From contig CALXNA010000030.1 in the NCBI GenBank assembly GCA_944389615.1, positions 1 through 40,411 of the forward strand: a stretch of DNA of 40,411 nt, read 5' to 3'. Positions 8,110 to 16,915 of the stretch are shown here, in pieces (the first letter of the stretch is position 1; every line of letters begins with the position of its first letter). The notes under the pieces were generated by a model, which saw nothing but the letters and a program-made list of their open reading frames with translations, was not told the DNA's origin and made no database searches. Both the position numbers and the translations under genes were made by a program. The stretch comes from an uncultured Anaerobiospirillum sp. GTDB lineage: Bacteria > Pseudomonadota > Gammaproteobacteria > Enterobacterales > Succinivibrionaceae.

Positions 8110-10380
8110 CTAAGCTGCACCGAACTGTTCGTGATTACGATTGGTTTTGAGCCTTGGCTTCCTGTCCTGTAAGTTGTTGGTACAGCTGATACAGGACTGA
8201 GAGGATCTGGGCCTCGCTCCAATCCTTGTCAAAGCCGTAGGCCTGCATGACCAAGCGGTCATTGGCGCAATGCGCTTGACCCAGACCATGTGGACGGTCG
8301 AGGACAGCACGCTGAAGTGATAGAGGTTAGTCTCAGGAAACAGCTTAAGCAAGTTACTGCATAAGCCATCTTCAGGGCGCATAAAGGCAACAGGGATGTA
8401 GTATCTGTTGGCAGAAGAGACTTCAGGGATTACCAGAAAGCTCGAGGAGGGCAGGCAGGTGACGTTAAATTGCGTCGGGGTTGCCGCCAACTTCCTTGTG
8501 CTGGCTGCTTTACTCTGGAGGCGGTATTGGCGTACCGCTTCGACGCGCTTGTTCGCTTCAGGCATCTGCGCCAAGTCAGCTTCAGAGCAGGCGCCCAAGT
8601 ACAGGCAATAGCGCTCCTTACCCTGTAGCAACTCGCGGCTGCCGTACCAGCGGTGAAGGTAGGGTGCAGCCTGTGGCTCGCGCTTGAGGAAGGCATCTTT
8701 CTCCTCGGTGGTGAAGAGATAGTGCCCGCCATCAAGTGGTTGGTTGCCCATCCGGCTCTCTGGCACGGGGCAGAGCGGCTTACTGCGCTCGCGGATAAAG
8801 GCATCGGGCGCGGCCATCAGGTAGCCATTGATGTGAGGTACTGACTGCATGGTATCGCCCGTAAAGAGGAGCTTAGACGCCTTGGTCGGGAGGTGGGCAA
8901 GGCCCACGATGACGCAGTAGACGCTGGCGCGGTCATTGGCGCTGCTATCCCAGAGAAAGGAGCGGTGGGCAAAGGTGATCTCGCTGCCGCCCTCTAACAG
9001 CGGCTGCCAGAGATTGGCCACGGCTGATCCTTGGCAGATGGAGTTGGTTGCAACAAAGGCAGTCTTGATGTGCGGAGCTTGCAGCATCACATCGTGGGCC
9101 TTTTTTAACCAGCCGCAGACCAAGTCCAAGTCACCGGCCTTGGTTGGCCACTTCGGGCCCAAGGCCTGCTTGAGGTCTTGCTTGTTGGCCGCAGACATCA
9201 TTCTGGCGCTGCTAAAGGGCGGGTTGCCGATGATGTAGCTCAGCTGCTTCAGCGGCACCACCTGTTCCCACGGCGTGGTGAGAGCGTTGCCTTGTACGAT
9301 ATTGTCGTAGTTGTACAGTGGAAAGGGCTCGAGCGGATAGTCAATGATGGCGTTGGTTTCGGCCAGCATTTGGCACTCGGCAATCCATAGGGCCGTCTGT
9401 GCCACCACCACGGCAAAGTCGTTGATCTCGATGCCGACAAACTGGCTCAGGCTGACCTTAACTGGGTTGAACTCGGCGATGTCTAAGAATGCTTGGTCGG
9501 CATACAGCTCACGGATGACTTGGTTTTCGAGGCGCCGTAGGCACACAAAGGTCTCGGTGAGGAAGTTGCCTGAGCCGCAGGCCGGGTCGAGGAACTTGAG
9601 CTCAGCCAGCTTATTTTGAAACGAGATGAGCTTTTGGGTACGCCGGGCGTGGCGCTTGACCTTAAGATAGGTCTCCAACTCATCCCGCAGCGCATTCAGA
9701 AACAGGGGATCGATGACCTTGTGGATGTTGGTTAGCGAAGTATAGTGCATACCGCCCACACGACGCGTCTGCGGGTTGAGTGTGCTTTCAAAGACCGCGC
9801 CGAAGATGGTCGGGCTGATTTGGCTCCAATCACAGGCCGTCCCAGCTTGGTGGATGATGAAGGCATGCACCTCCGGCGTCAGCTGAGGCTGTACCTCGTT
9901 GGGCTCTTGGTGGAAAAGACCGCCGTTGACGTACGGAAAGGCCTCCAATGGGGCATCCATGTGCCCTCGCTCCGGTTCGGGCGTATTTAGGATGGAGAAG
10001 AGTAGGCTTAAGGCCTGTGGGCAAGAGTCGGGCGTGGTACTTTGCAGGTAGTCATGAAAGCGTGTGGCGCCCCAGAGCTTGGCAGCATCGGCGTACCAGC
10101 AAAACACCAAGCGCACGCAGAGCTTGTTGAGGCTCTGGGCGTCGTCGGCGGGATATAGCGGCTGCAGCAGGTGATAGAGTTGAGCCACCACCTTGCCTGC
10201 GGCAATGGCAGTCTGTTGCTGTAGGGCTTGCTCGGAGGCTATCAGCTGCTCGGAGGCCGCTGAGCCCAACGCATGGTTAAGCTGCGGCGGCCAGAGCGGC
10301 GCGCTGTGGCCTGAAGATGCTGATTCGTAGGGCCCCGCGGTTTGAGGAGCTTGGGGCAGCTCTTTGACATTTTCAACCAC
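8110..10380 (-). pseudogene. Truncated Type IIL (MmeI-like) restriction-modification gene, copy C
   Basis: An open frame of 756 codons (GTG at 10380, AAGGTGG upstream) carries the helical spacer, methyltransferase core and target-recognition region of an MmeI-like enzyme. Visible are DPACGSGNFL near residue 265 (SAM binding) and NPPF near 385 (N6-adenine catalytic motif). It lacks the roughly 180-residue N-terminal nuclease domain of its neighbours. Its first 45 or so residues instead resemble the 46-aa ORF at 10834-10694. Near 8261-8277, just after VHMVWVK, about 208 nt are missing relative to copy B. The frame shifts there, and the true C-terminus (NDRLVMQAYGF...) is then read in another frame. 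A residual methyltransferase cannot be excluded, but loss of both ends suggests decay. Confidence 0.85.
8147..8265 (-). repeat. Direct repeat of Type IIL 3' end (first copy)
   Basis: This segment is nearly identical to about 10905-11022, with only a handful of mismatches by eye. Both encode the enzyme C-terminus, NDRLVMQAYGFDKDW through the QLTGQEAKA region, but here it is out of frame with the upstream coding sequence. Such repeats are substrates for recombination between copies. Confidence 0.85.
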
Positions 10381-10693
10381 GCCCGTCCACCTTGTAACTA
10401 GACTGTCACTGGCAAGAATAAATTTATTTTTGATCTAACAATTCTACTGTAACACATTAGACGTAATTTTGTTCAAATCATTAGAAAAGAATCTAAGAGC
10501 CAAGTTTAGCCCGATGGGCTTTGCTAGTTTTTAGCTCGTGCTGCAGCGCGCCGCCAAGATTTTCGGCTGGATGGCGCTAGAGCGCATGGGAGTGGGGCTC
10601 TTGCGGGAGGGCGAGGGGAAAGGGATCTAAGGACGGAGGTCGCGCAGGAAGGTCCCTGCGCGTTGGCTGGCACCAGCTGTGTGTATGCCACCC
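10381..10693. other. Intergenic stretch upstream of copy C; duplicated promoter-like block
   Basis: No gene is evident. The part nearest copy C (about 10398-10470) is AT-rich and aligns by eye with the region upstream of copy A (about 16715-16800). Both show a plus-strand block TTCTA-N4-AAC-N-CATT and a shared segment around GCAAG-N-ATAAATT. This suggests that copy C once had, or still has, its own promoter, inherited by duplication. I could not fix convincing -35/-10 pairs. Confidence 0.4.
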
Positions 10694-10834
10694 CTAACCA
10701 AGCTGCTCGGAGTCTGCCGAAGCCAGCGCATGGTTAAGCTGCGGCGGTAACAGTTGGGTACTATAAGCGCGCGGTAACTCTCCTTGTACTAAGGCCTGCG
10801 CGGCAGGGAGTTGCTCTTTGGCTTCGACGACCAT
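10694..10834 (-). CDS. Small 46-aa ORF between Type IIL copies B and C
   Basis: An ATG at 10834 follows AGAGGAG by six bases, a near-ideal ribosome binding site, and opens 46 codons ending TAG at 10694. The product begins MVVEAKEQLPAAQAL and ends ASADSEQLG. It lies 55 nt after copy B, so it could be the last gene of the A-B operon. The first 45 or so residues of copy C read similarly: both begin MV-E-KE-LP and share PPQLNHAL-SA-SEQL. Either this is a real small protein belonging to the array, or it is the 5' stub of another deleted copy. I recognise no family. Confidence 0.5.
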   Translation of the reverse strand: MVVEAKEQLPAAQALVQGELPRAYSTQLLPPQLNHALASADSEQLG

Positions 10835-10889
10835 GGCGGGCTCCTCTCAGGTTCAACCAATACCACATGCTGCGCCGAGATGACTGTGA

Positions 10890-13787
10890 CTACGGTTTGG
10901 TTCGAGCCTTGGCTTCCTGTCCTGTAAGTTGTTGGTACAGCTGATACAGGGCGGAGAAGATCTGGGCCTCGCTCCAATCCTTGTCAAAGCCATAGGCCTG
11001 CATGACCAAGCGGTCATTGGCTGCGTGAGCCTGACACAAGGACTTGGGCATGTGCTCGGGGTCGTAGAGTTCAGCGAGCGTTGCGCCCTTTACCGCGGCG
11101 CGGGCATTCAAAATGGCTTGCGCGGCCTTCTCCAGCTTATGCTTGATCTTGGTCTTAACCTTCTGTGGCCACGGGAAGCTGTTGTAGACCAGATCTGTTG
11201 AGTAGTCGAAGTCCATCTTGAGCCGCCCAGCTACCGTCTTGACCCAAACCATATGGACGGTCGAAGACAGCACGCTGAAGTGATAGAGGTGAGCCTCAGG
11301 AAACAGCTTGAGCTTATTGCTGCATAGACCGTCTTCAGGCTGCATAAAGGCCAGCGGAAGGTAGGCGCGGCGGTACGAAGAGACCTCGGGGACTGCCAGA
11401 CAGCGTGAAGTGGGCAGACAGGTGACGTTAAATTGCGTCGGGTTTGCCGCCAACTTCCTTGTGCTGGCTGCTTTACTTTGGAGGCGGTATTGGCGTACCG
11501 CTTTGACGCGTTGGCGCGCCTCGGGCATCTGAGCCAAGTCAGCTTCAGAACAGGAGCCCAAGTACAGGCAATAGCGTTCCTTGCCTTGCAGCAGCTCACG
11601 ACTGCCGTACCAGCGGTGAAAGTAGGGCGCCGCTTGCGGCTCGTGCTTGAGGAAGTCATCTTTCTCCTTTGCGGTAAAGAGATAGTTGCCGTCATCAATC
11701 GGTTGGTTGCCCATCCGACCTTCCGGCACTGAGCAAAGTGGCTTGCTGTGCTCACGGACAAAGGCATCAGGGGCGTCTAAGAGGTAAGCATTGATATGCT
11801 CCGCTGACATTACTTTGGCGCCCTCAAAGATGAGCTTGGGGGCTTTAGTGGCGCAGGCTTTGTTAGCAAATCCCACTATGGCGCAGTAAACGCTGGCAGG
11901 TTCAGGCGCTTCGCTATCCCAGAGAAAGGAGCGGTGGGCGAATGTGATCTCGCTGCCGCCTTCTAACAGCGGCTGCCAGAGGTTGGCCACGGCCGAGCCT
12001 TGGCAGATGGAGTTGGTCGCGACAAAGGCGGTCTTGATGTGCGGGGCTTGGCACATAACATCATGTGCCTTCTTAAACCAGCCGCAGACAAAGTCTAGGT
12101 CGCCGCCCTTGGTTGGCCACTTGTCGCCCAGTGCTTGTCTCAGGTGTTGTTTGTTGAGCGGTTCCATCATGCGGGCGCCGCTAAACGGTGGGTTGCCGAT
12201 GATGTAGCTGAGCTGCTCAAGCGGTACCACCTGCTCCCACGGCGTGGTAAGGGCATTGCTCTGCACGATGTTGTCGTAGTTGTGCAGCGGAAAGGGCTCG
12301 ATCGGATGGTTAATGATGGTGCTGGTTTCGTCCAGCATTTGGCTCTCGGCAATCCATAATGCGGTCTGCGCTACCTTAACCGCAAAGTCGTTGATCTCGA
12401 TGCCGACAAACTGGCTCAGGTTGACTTTGACCGGGTTGAGCTCGGCGATGCCTAAGAACGCTTGGTCGACATACAGCTCACGGATGACCTGATTTTCAAG
12501 GCGTCGTAGGCACACAAAGGTCTCGGTGAGGAAGTTGCCCGAGCCGCAGGCTGGATCAAGAAAAGTAAGGCTTGCCAGCTTGTTTTGGAACTCCTCAAGC
12601 TTGCTGTGGCGCAGGGCCTTGTCTTCAATGGCTTGGTACGAAGCAAAGTCAGCTTTCAGGTCGTTAAGGAAGAGGGGATCGATCACCTTGTGTATGTTCT
12701 CAACCGCGGTGTAGTGCATGCCGCCTAAACGCCGGGTTTCCGGGTTCATGGTACTCTCGAAGACCGCGCCAAAGATAGTTGGGTTGATCATGCTCCAATT
12801 CAGGTAGTGCTCGGCGGTAATAAGCTGCCAAACAGCCGCATTAAACTGCGGAATGATGTCCTGTTCCGTATGCTCGAACAGTCCGCCATCTACCCAAGGC
12901 AAACCAAGCAGCTCAGGCGCCTCATGAGGATCGCGCTGCTCTGGAGCGAGGTTGAGCGCATGGAACAGATGGGTGAAAGCCATCCAGCCGCATTTAGCTG
13001 GAATCCCCTCAAAATAGGCCTTAAACAGGTCTGGGCCCGAGGCTTTAGCGTCAAAGAGGTGAGCCGAGCTTGCGTACCAGCAGAACACCAAACGCACGCA
13101 GAACTTGTTGAGGCTTTGGAGCGCTTCTTCGGGCTTATCTCCTTTGTAGGCCTTATATAACGGCTGCATTTGCTGATAGATCTGCGCGATGCGACGGCCG
13201 GCGGTGATGGAGATGGCAGTTGATGGAGCCAAGAAGGGATCTTCTTGCTGGGCTCGCGCTGGATCTACTAAAAACGCCAAGCGTTCAAACTGCTGCTCAA
13301 AGTCTTGCAGCGAGATGATCTCGGGCGCAATCTTCTCCGGGTGGGCACGCTCCTTGGTTAGGTCGTAGAGCCTAAACTCGATGAAGTTGCTGACTAAGAT
13401 GAAACGCACCGGGTAGGAGACGGGCAGATACTTGGCATAGCGCACCGCTTGCTCATAGGGCGTAAGTACAGTCCCATCAGATTGCGTCAGGGGCTGGTCT
13501 AGGTCACGGCTGGAGCTCTTCAACTCAATGAGCACTTGAGTCTTGCCAATGTAGGCGTCGATGCGGCCGGGATGTGAGTGATGCTTGCCCAAAGAGACTG
13601 GAATCTCGTAATCAACAGTGGGCACTTCGCCGGTGGTATTGACCACATCAATAAGCTCGCTCAAGAAGTAGTGCGTATCTTGGGTCTCGCGGCAAATCGA
13701 CGGTAAGGCCGCTTTGGCAAGCCACTTTGCAGTAAAGGCGTGGGCTTTGGCTTGCTGGTCAAAGTAAGCAGGTTGTACGGAAGGCAT
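10890..13787 (-). CDS. Type IIL (MmeI-like) restriction-modification enzyme, copy B
   Basis: This 965-residue single-chain enzyme would both cut DNA and methylate adenine at one recognition sequence. An N-terminal PD-(D/E)XK-type nuclease is suggested by D77 (GRIDAYIG) and E88-x-K90 (LIELKS). A helical linker spans about 190-390. The SAM-binding motif DPACGSGNFL is near 411 and the catalytic NPPF near 531. A target-recognition region spans about 650-840, and the C-terminal module contains DYSTDLVYNSFPWP. AAGGAG lies 7 nt before ATG 13787. The gene starts 52 nt after copy A and is probably cotranscribed with it. Methyltransferase and recognition regions are very close to copies A and C, whereas the nuclease domain differs clearly from A. 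The recognition sequence cannot be read by eye. Confidence 0.88.
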   Translation of the reverse strand: MPSVQPAYFDQQAKAHAFTAKWLAKAALPSICRETQDTHYFLSELIDVVNTTGEVPTVDYEIPVSLGKHHSHPGRIDAYIGKTQVLIELKSSSRDLDQPLTQSDGTVLTPYEQAVRYAKYLPVSYPVRFILVSNFIEFRLYDLTKERAHPEKIAPEIISLQDFEQQFERLAFLVDPARAQQEDPFLAPSTAISITAGRRIAQIYQQMQPLYKAYKGDKPEEALQSLNKFCVRLVFCWYASSAHLFDAKASGPDLFKAYFEGIPAKCGWMAFTHLFHALNLAPEQRDPHEAPELLGLPWVDGGLFEHTEQDIIPQFNAAVWQLITAEHYLNWSMINPTIFGAVFESTMNPETRRLGGMHYTAVENIHKVIDPLFLNDLKADFASYQAIEDKALRHSKLEEFQNKLASLTFLDPACGSGNFLTETFVCLRRLENQVIRELYVDQAFLGIAELNPVKVNLSQFVGIEINDFAVKVAQTALWIAESQMLDETSTIINHPIEPFPLHNYDNIVQSNALTTPWEQVVPLEQLSYIIGNPPFSGARMMEPLNKQHLRQALGDKWPTKGGDLDFVCGWFKKAHDVMCQAPHIKTAFVATNSICQGSAVANLWQPLLEGGSEITFAHRSFLWDSEAPEPASVYCAIVGFANKACATKAPKLIFEGAKVMSAEHINAYLLDAPDAFVREHSKPLCSVPEGRMGNQPIDDGNYLFTAKEKDDFLKHEPQAAPYFHRWYGSRELLQGKERYCLYLGSCSEADLAQMPEARQRVKAVRQYRLQSKAASTRKLAANPTQFNVTCLPTSRCLAVPEVSSYRRAYLPLAFMQPEDGLCSNKLKLFPEAHLYHFSVLSSTVHMVWVKTVAGRLKMDFDYSTDLVYNSFPWPQKVKTKIKHKLEKAAQAILNARAAVKGATLAELYDPEHMPKSLCQAHAANDRLVMQAYGFDKDWSEAQIFSALYQLYQQLTGQEAKARTKP

Positions 13788-13839
13788 AGGCGCTCTCCTT
13801 GGTACCGACGGGGGCTGTGATGGGCTGCATTAGCTGCCG

Positions 13840-16698
13840 TTAGGCAGCTTCGGTCTTAGCGTGGTCTTGTGTTGAGCTGCGCGGCAAGGCGCCCGTAAGC
13901 AGCTGTTGGTACATCCGATACAGGGCTGCAAAGACTTGATCCTCGTTCCACGCCAAGTCAAAGCCATAGGCTTGCATCACTAGGCGGTCATTGGCATTGT
14001 GGGCACGACGTAAGGCTTGCGGCATTAACGTTTGATCGTAGAGCTGGGCCAAGGTCGCCTCCTTTTCTTGTGCCCGAGCGTCCAAGATGGCTTGGGCGGC
14101 CGCCTCCATCTTCTGCTTGAGGGCAGCATCTACGTCTTGGGGCCACGGGAAGGTGTTGTAGACCAGATCTGTTGAGTAATCAAAATCCATTTTGAGGCGC
14201 CCAGCTACCGTCTTGATCCAAATCATGTGCACAACCGATGACAGTACGCTGAAGTGGTACAGTTCGGCTTTCGGGAACAGCTTAAGCTTACTGCTACACA
14301 GGCCGTCTTCTGGGTGCATGAAGGCAATAGGAATGTACTCTCTGCGCGACGAGGAGACTTCCGGGATCACAAGAAAGTTGGACTGCGGAATGTTGGTTAC
14401 ATGGAATTTAGTTGGGGCTTCAGCCCACTTCCTTGTGTTAGCGGCTTTACTTTGGAGTCGACATTGACGAACCGCTTCAATGCGCTTGCATGCTTCCGGC
14501 ATCTTAGCCAGCTCAGCAACGGAGCATTCGCCTAAATACATACAATAGCGCACCTTGCCCTGCAGTAGTTCGCGACTACCATACCACCGGTGGAAGTAGG
14601 GCGCGGCCTGCGGCTCCAGTTTGAGAAAGGCCTCTTTCTCCTCTGGGGTGAAGAGATAGTTACCACCATCGATAGGCTGGTTGCCCATGCTACCTATAGG
14701 CACTGAGCAGAGTGGTGACTTACGCTCACAGATGAAGGCGTCTTCGGCATCCAAGAGGTAGCCATTGATGTTGGTGGCTAAGAGCGCCATGTCTCCGTAG
14801 TAGATGCGCTTGAGGCCGGGCTCAGGGCAAGCCTTGTTGGCGAAGCCCGCAATGATGCAGTAAACGTGGGCCTTGTCTGATGCCTCATTATCCCAAATGA
14901 ACGATCTGTGGGCAAAGATGAGCTCGGAGCCGCCTTGGATGAGGGGCTTCCACAGGTTGGTAATGGCTGTGCCTTGGCAGATGGAGTTGGTCGCGACAAA
15001 GGCGGTCTTGATGTGCGGGGCTTGCCGCATCAGATCGTGGGCCTTCTTGAACCAGCCGCAGACAAAATCTAGGTCACCGGCCTTGGTGGGCCAATCAGAG
15101 CCGAGCGCCTGATTTAGGTCTTGTTTGTTAGCTGCGCTCATCATGCGGGCGCCGCTAAACGGTGGGTTGCCCATGATGTAGCTCAGCTGCTCTAGAGGTA
15201 CGACCTGCTCCCAAGGCAGGGTGAGCGCATTGCTCTCCACGATGTTGTCGTAGTTCTTGAGTGGGAAAAAGTCGATGTGGTGGTTGATAATGGTGCTGGT
15301 CTCGGCCAGCATTTGGCTCTCGGCAATCCACAGGGCGGTCTTTGCCACCGCTACAGCGAAGTCGTTGATCTCAATGCCCGCGAATTGGCCCAGACTGATC
15401 TTAACCGGGTTGAGGTCTTCAATGCCCAAGAAGGCTTGGTTAGCGTTGAGCTCACGGATGACCTGGTTCTCGAGGCGGCGGAGGCAAATGAAGGCCTCGG
15501 TGAGGAAGTTGCCTGAGCCGCAGGCGGGGTCAAGGAACTTGAGCCGGGCCAGCTTGTGCTGGAAGTCGATGAGCTGATTGGTGCGGCTCTTGAGATTCTT
15601 AACCTGCATGCAGGTGGCAAACTCTTCTTGCAGCTCGTCTAAGAAGAGAGGGTCGATCACCTTGTGGATGTTCTCAACCGAGGTGTAGTGCATGCCGCCT
15701 AAACGCCGGGTTTCTGGGTTCAGGGTACTCTCGAAGACCGCGCCGAAGATGGTCGGGCTGATCTGGCTCCAATCAAAGGACGCGCCTGCCTTGTTGACAA
15801 TAAAGTCACGCACCTCGGCGGTAATCTGCGGCAACAGATCGTTTTGGGCCTCATGAAAGAGGCCACCGTTGACATATGGGAACTTAAGTAAGGTCGCTAC
15901 TTCGTCCTTAGCCCGCAACTCCTCTGGGGTGTCAAGCATCTTAAAGAGATGCTGCAAGGCCCAGCGGCAGGCCTCAGGCGGCATGTTTTGCAGATAGTCA
16001 TGGAAGCGATTCAGTCCGCCGAACAGACCGGCATCATCGGCATACCAGCAGAACACTAAACGCACGCAGAGCTTGTTGAGGCTCTTTTGTACCAAGTCCT
16101 TATCGGGCTCTTGGTACATGGTATAGAGCTTGTTGTAGAGCTGGGCGACCACCTTGCCTGCCTCAATCGAGAGGGCCGCCTTTTGTTGCGCAATGGCATG
16201 ATCCGCATCGGTCAAGGAGCGATCAACCAAGAACTCCAAACGGTTGAGTTGCTGCGGCAGCTCGGTGAGCGCAATGACCTCCGGGATGGGCTTGTCCTGC
16301 TCTAAGTCGTAGAGCCAGAACTCGTCGAAGTTGCACAAGACGATGAACCGGGCGCGCTTGGAGTAGGGCAGGTGGTTATCGTAGCGCTTGGCCTGCTCAA
16401 AAGGAGTCAGCATGCTGCCGTCTGACTGCCGTTGGGCTTTGCTCAAGTCAGTGCCACGGCTTTTGTGCTCGATCAGCACATGGGTTGAAGGGATCTGGGC
16501 ATCGATGAAGCTGGCATGGGTCAGGGCGACCTTGACCTCATACGCAATGAGCTTCTTGGGATCGTCCACCCCGAACACATCATGGAGCAGAGAGTTCCAG
16601 AAGGTCTGGGTTTCGCTACGCTCGTTGCCGCGAGCCTCTTGCCAATATTGCACAAAAGCTTGAGCGGCTTGCTGTTGCTTTTTGGCTACTATTGCCAT
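13840..16698 (-). CDS. Type IIL (MmeI-like) restriction-modification enzyme, copy A
   Basis: This 952-residue enzyme is promoter-proximal in the array. The probable nuclease site is D66 (SFIDAQIP) and E77-x-K79 (LIEHKSRG), spaced exactly as in copy B. The SAM motif DPACGSGNFL is near residue 389 and the N6-adenine motif NPPF near 513. The C-terminal module has DYSTDLVYNTFPWP. GAAGGAG precedes ATG 16698. MmeI-family enzymes usually modify only one strand and need neither a separate methyltransferase nor a specificity subunit, so each gene is a self-sufficient system. The recognition region resembles copy B strongly but not perfectly, so the two may read related or partly overlapping sites. Confidence 0.88.
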   Translation of the reverse strand: MAIVAKKQQQAAQAFVQYWQEARGNERSETQTFWNSLLHDVFGVDDPKKLIAYEVKVALTHASFIDAQIPSTHVLIEHKSRGTDLSKAQRQSDGSMLTPFEQAKRYDNHLPYSKRARFIVLCNFDEFWLYDLEQDKPIPEVIALTELPQQLNRLEFLVDRSLTDADHAIAQQKAALSIEAGKVVAQLYNKLYTMYQEPDKDLVQKSLNKLCVRLVFCWYADDAGLFGGLNRFHDYLQNMPPEACRWALQHLFKMLDTPEELRAKDEVATLLKFPYVNGGLFHEAQNDLLPQITAEVRDFIVNKAGASFDWSQISPTIFGAVFESTLNPETRRLGGMHYTSVENIHKVIDPLFLDELQEEFATCMQVKNLKSRTNQLIDFQHKLARLKFLDPACGSGNFLTEAFICLRRLENQVIRELNANQAFLGIEDLNPVKISLGQFAGIEINDFAVAVAKTALWIAESQMLAETSTIINHHIDFFPLKNYDNIVESNALTLPWEQVVPLEQLSYIMGNPPFSGARMMSAANKQDLNQALGSDWPTKAGDLDFVCGWFKKAHDLMRQAPHIKTAFVATNSICQGTAITNLWKPLIQGGSELIFAHRSFIWDNEASDKAHVYCIIAGFANKACPEPGLKRIYYGDMALLATNINGYLLDAEDAFICERKSPLCSVPIGSMGNQPIDGGNYLFTPEEKEAFLKLEPQAAPYFHRWYGSRELLQGKVRYCMYLGECSVAELAKMPEACKRIEAVRQCRLQSKAANTRKWAEAPTKFHVTNIPQSNFLVIPEVSSSRREYIPIAFMHPEDGLCSSKLKLFPKAELYHFSVLSSVVHMIWIKTVAGRLKMDFDYSTDLVYNTFPWPQDVDAALKQKMEAAAQAILDARAQEKEATLAQLYDQTLMPQALRRAHNANDRLVMQAYGFDLAWNEDQVFAALYRMYQQLLTGALPRSSTQDHAKTEAA

Positions 16699-16834
16699 GC
16701 GCGTTCTCCTTCCAACCAGTCCAATGCAAGGATAAATTACATGTCAAGACAGTTGGCTTGCACTTTGTTCCTATACCAGTTCTATTTTAACGCATTTGCT
16801 GCATTGGGGTCAGCCTAACGATTAAAATCTAGGA

Positions 16835-16915
16835 TTAGTTGACATCGGTGGCCGCCGCCTTAACGGCGGCGGTCTTAGCGGCCGCCTCTTTAGCGGCCGG
16901 TGTTGCTGCGGCGCA
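16835..16915 (-). other. Out-of-frame Ala/Lys-rich tail beyond the giant gene's stop
   Basis: The giant gene ends SNTGR-stop at 16890. Shifted by +1, the same DNA reads AAATPAAKEAAAKTAAVKAA and then ATDVN, stopping at 16835. Ala/Lys-rich tails are common in proteins, and several proteins of this window end in Ala-rich tails. This could be a lost, frameshifted or programmed-frameshift extension. A GC hairpin (16852-16872, 8-bp arms) lies inside it. It could also be chance in GC-rich DNA. Confidence 0.3.

Noticed and set aside
8110..16698. BREX PglX or Type I HsdM identity for the methyltransferase array
   Set aside because: No brxC/pglZ or hsdS/hsdR neighbours; each intact copy has its own N-terminal nuclease motif, as in MmeI-type enzymes.
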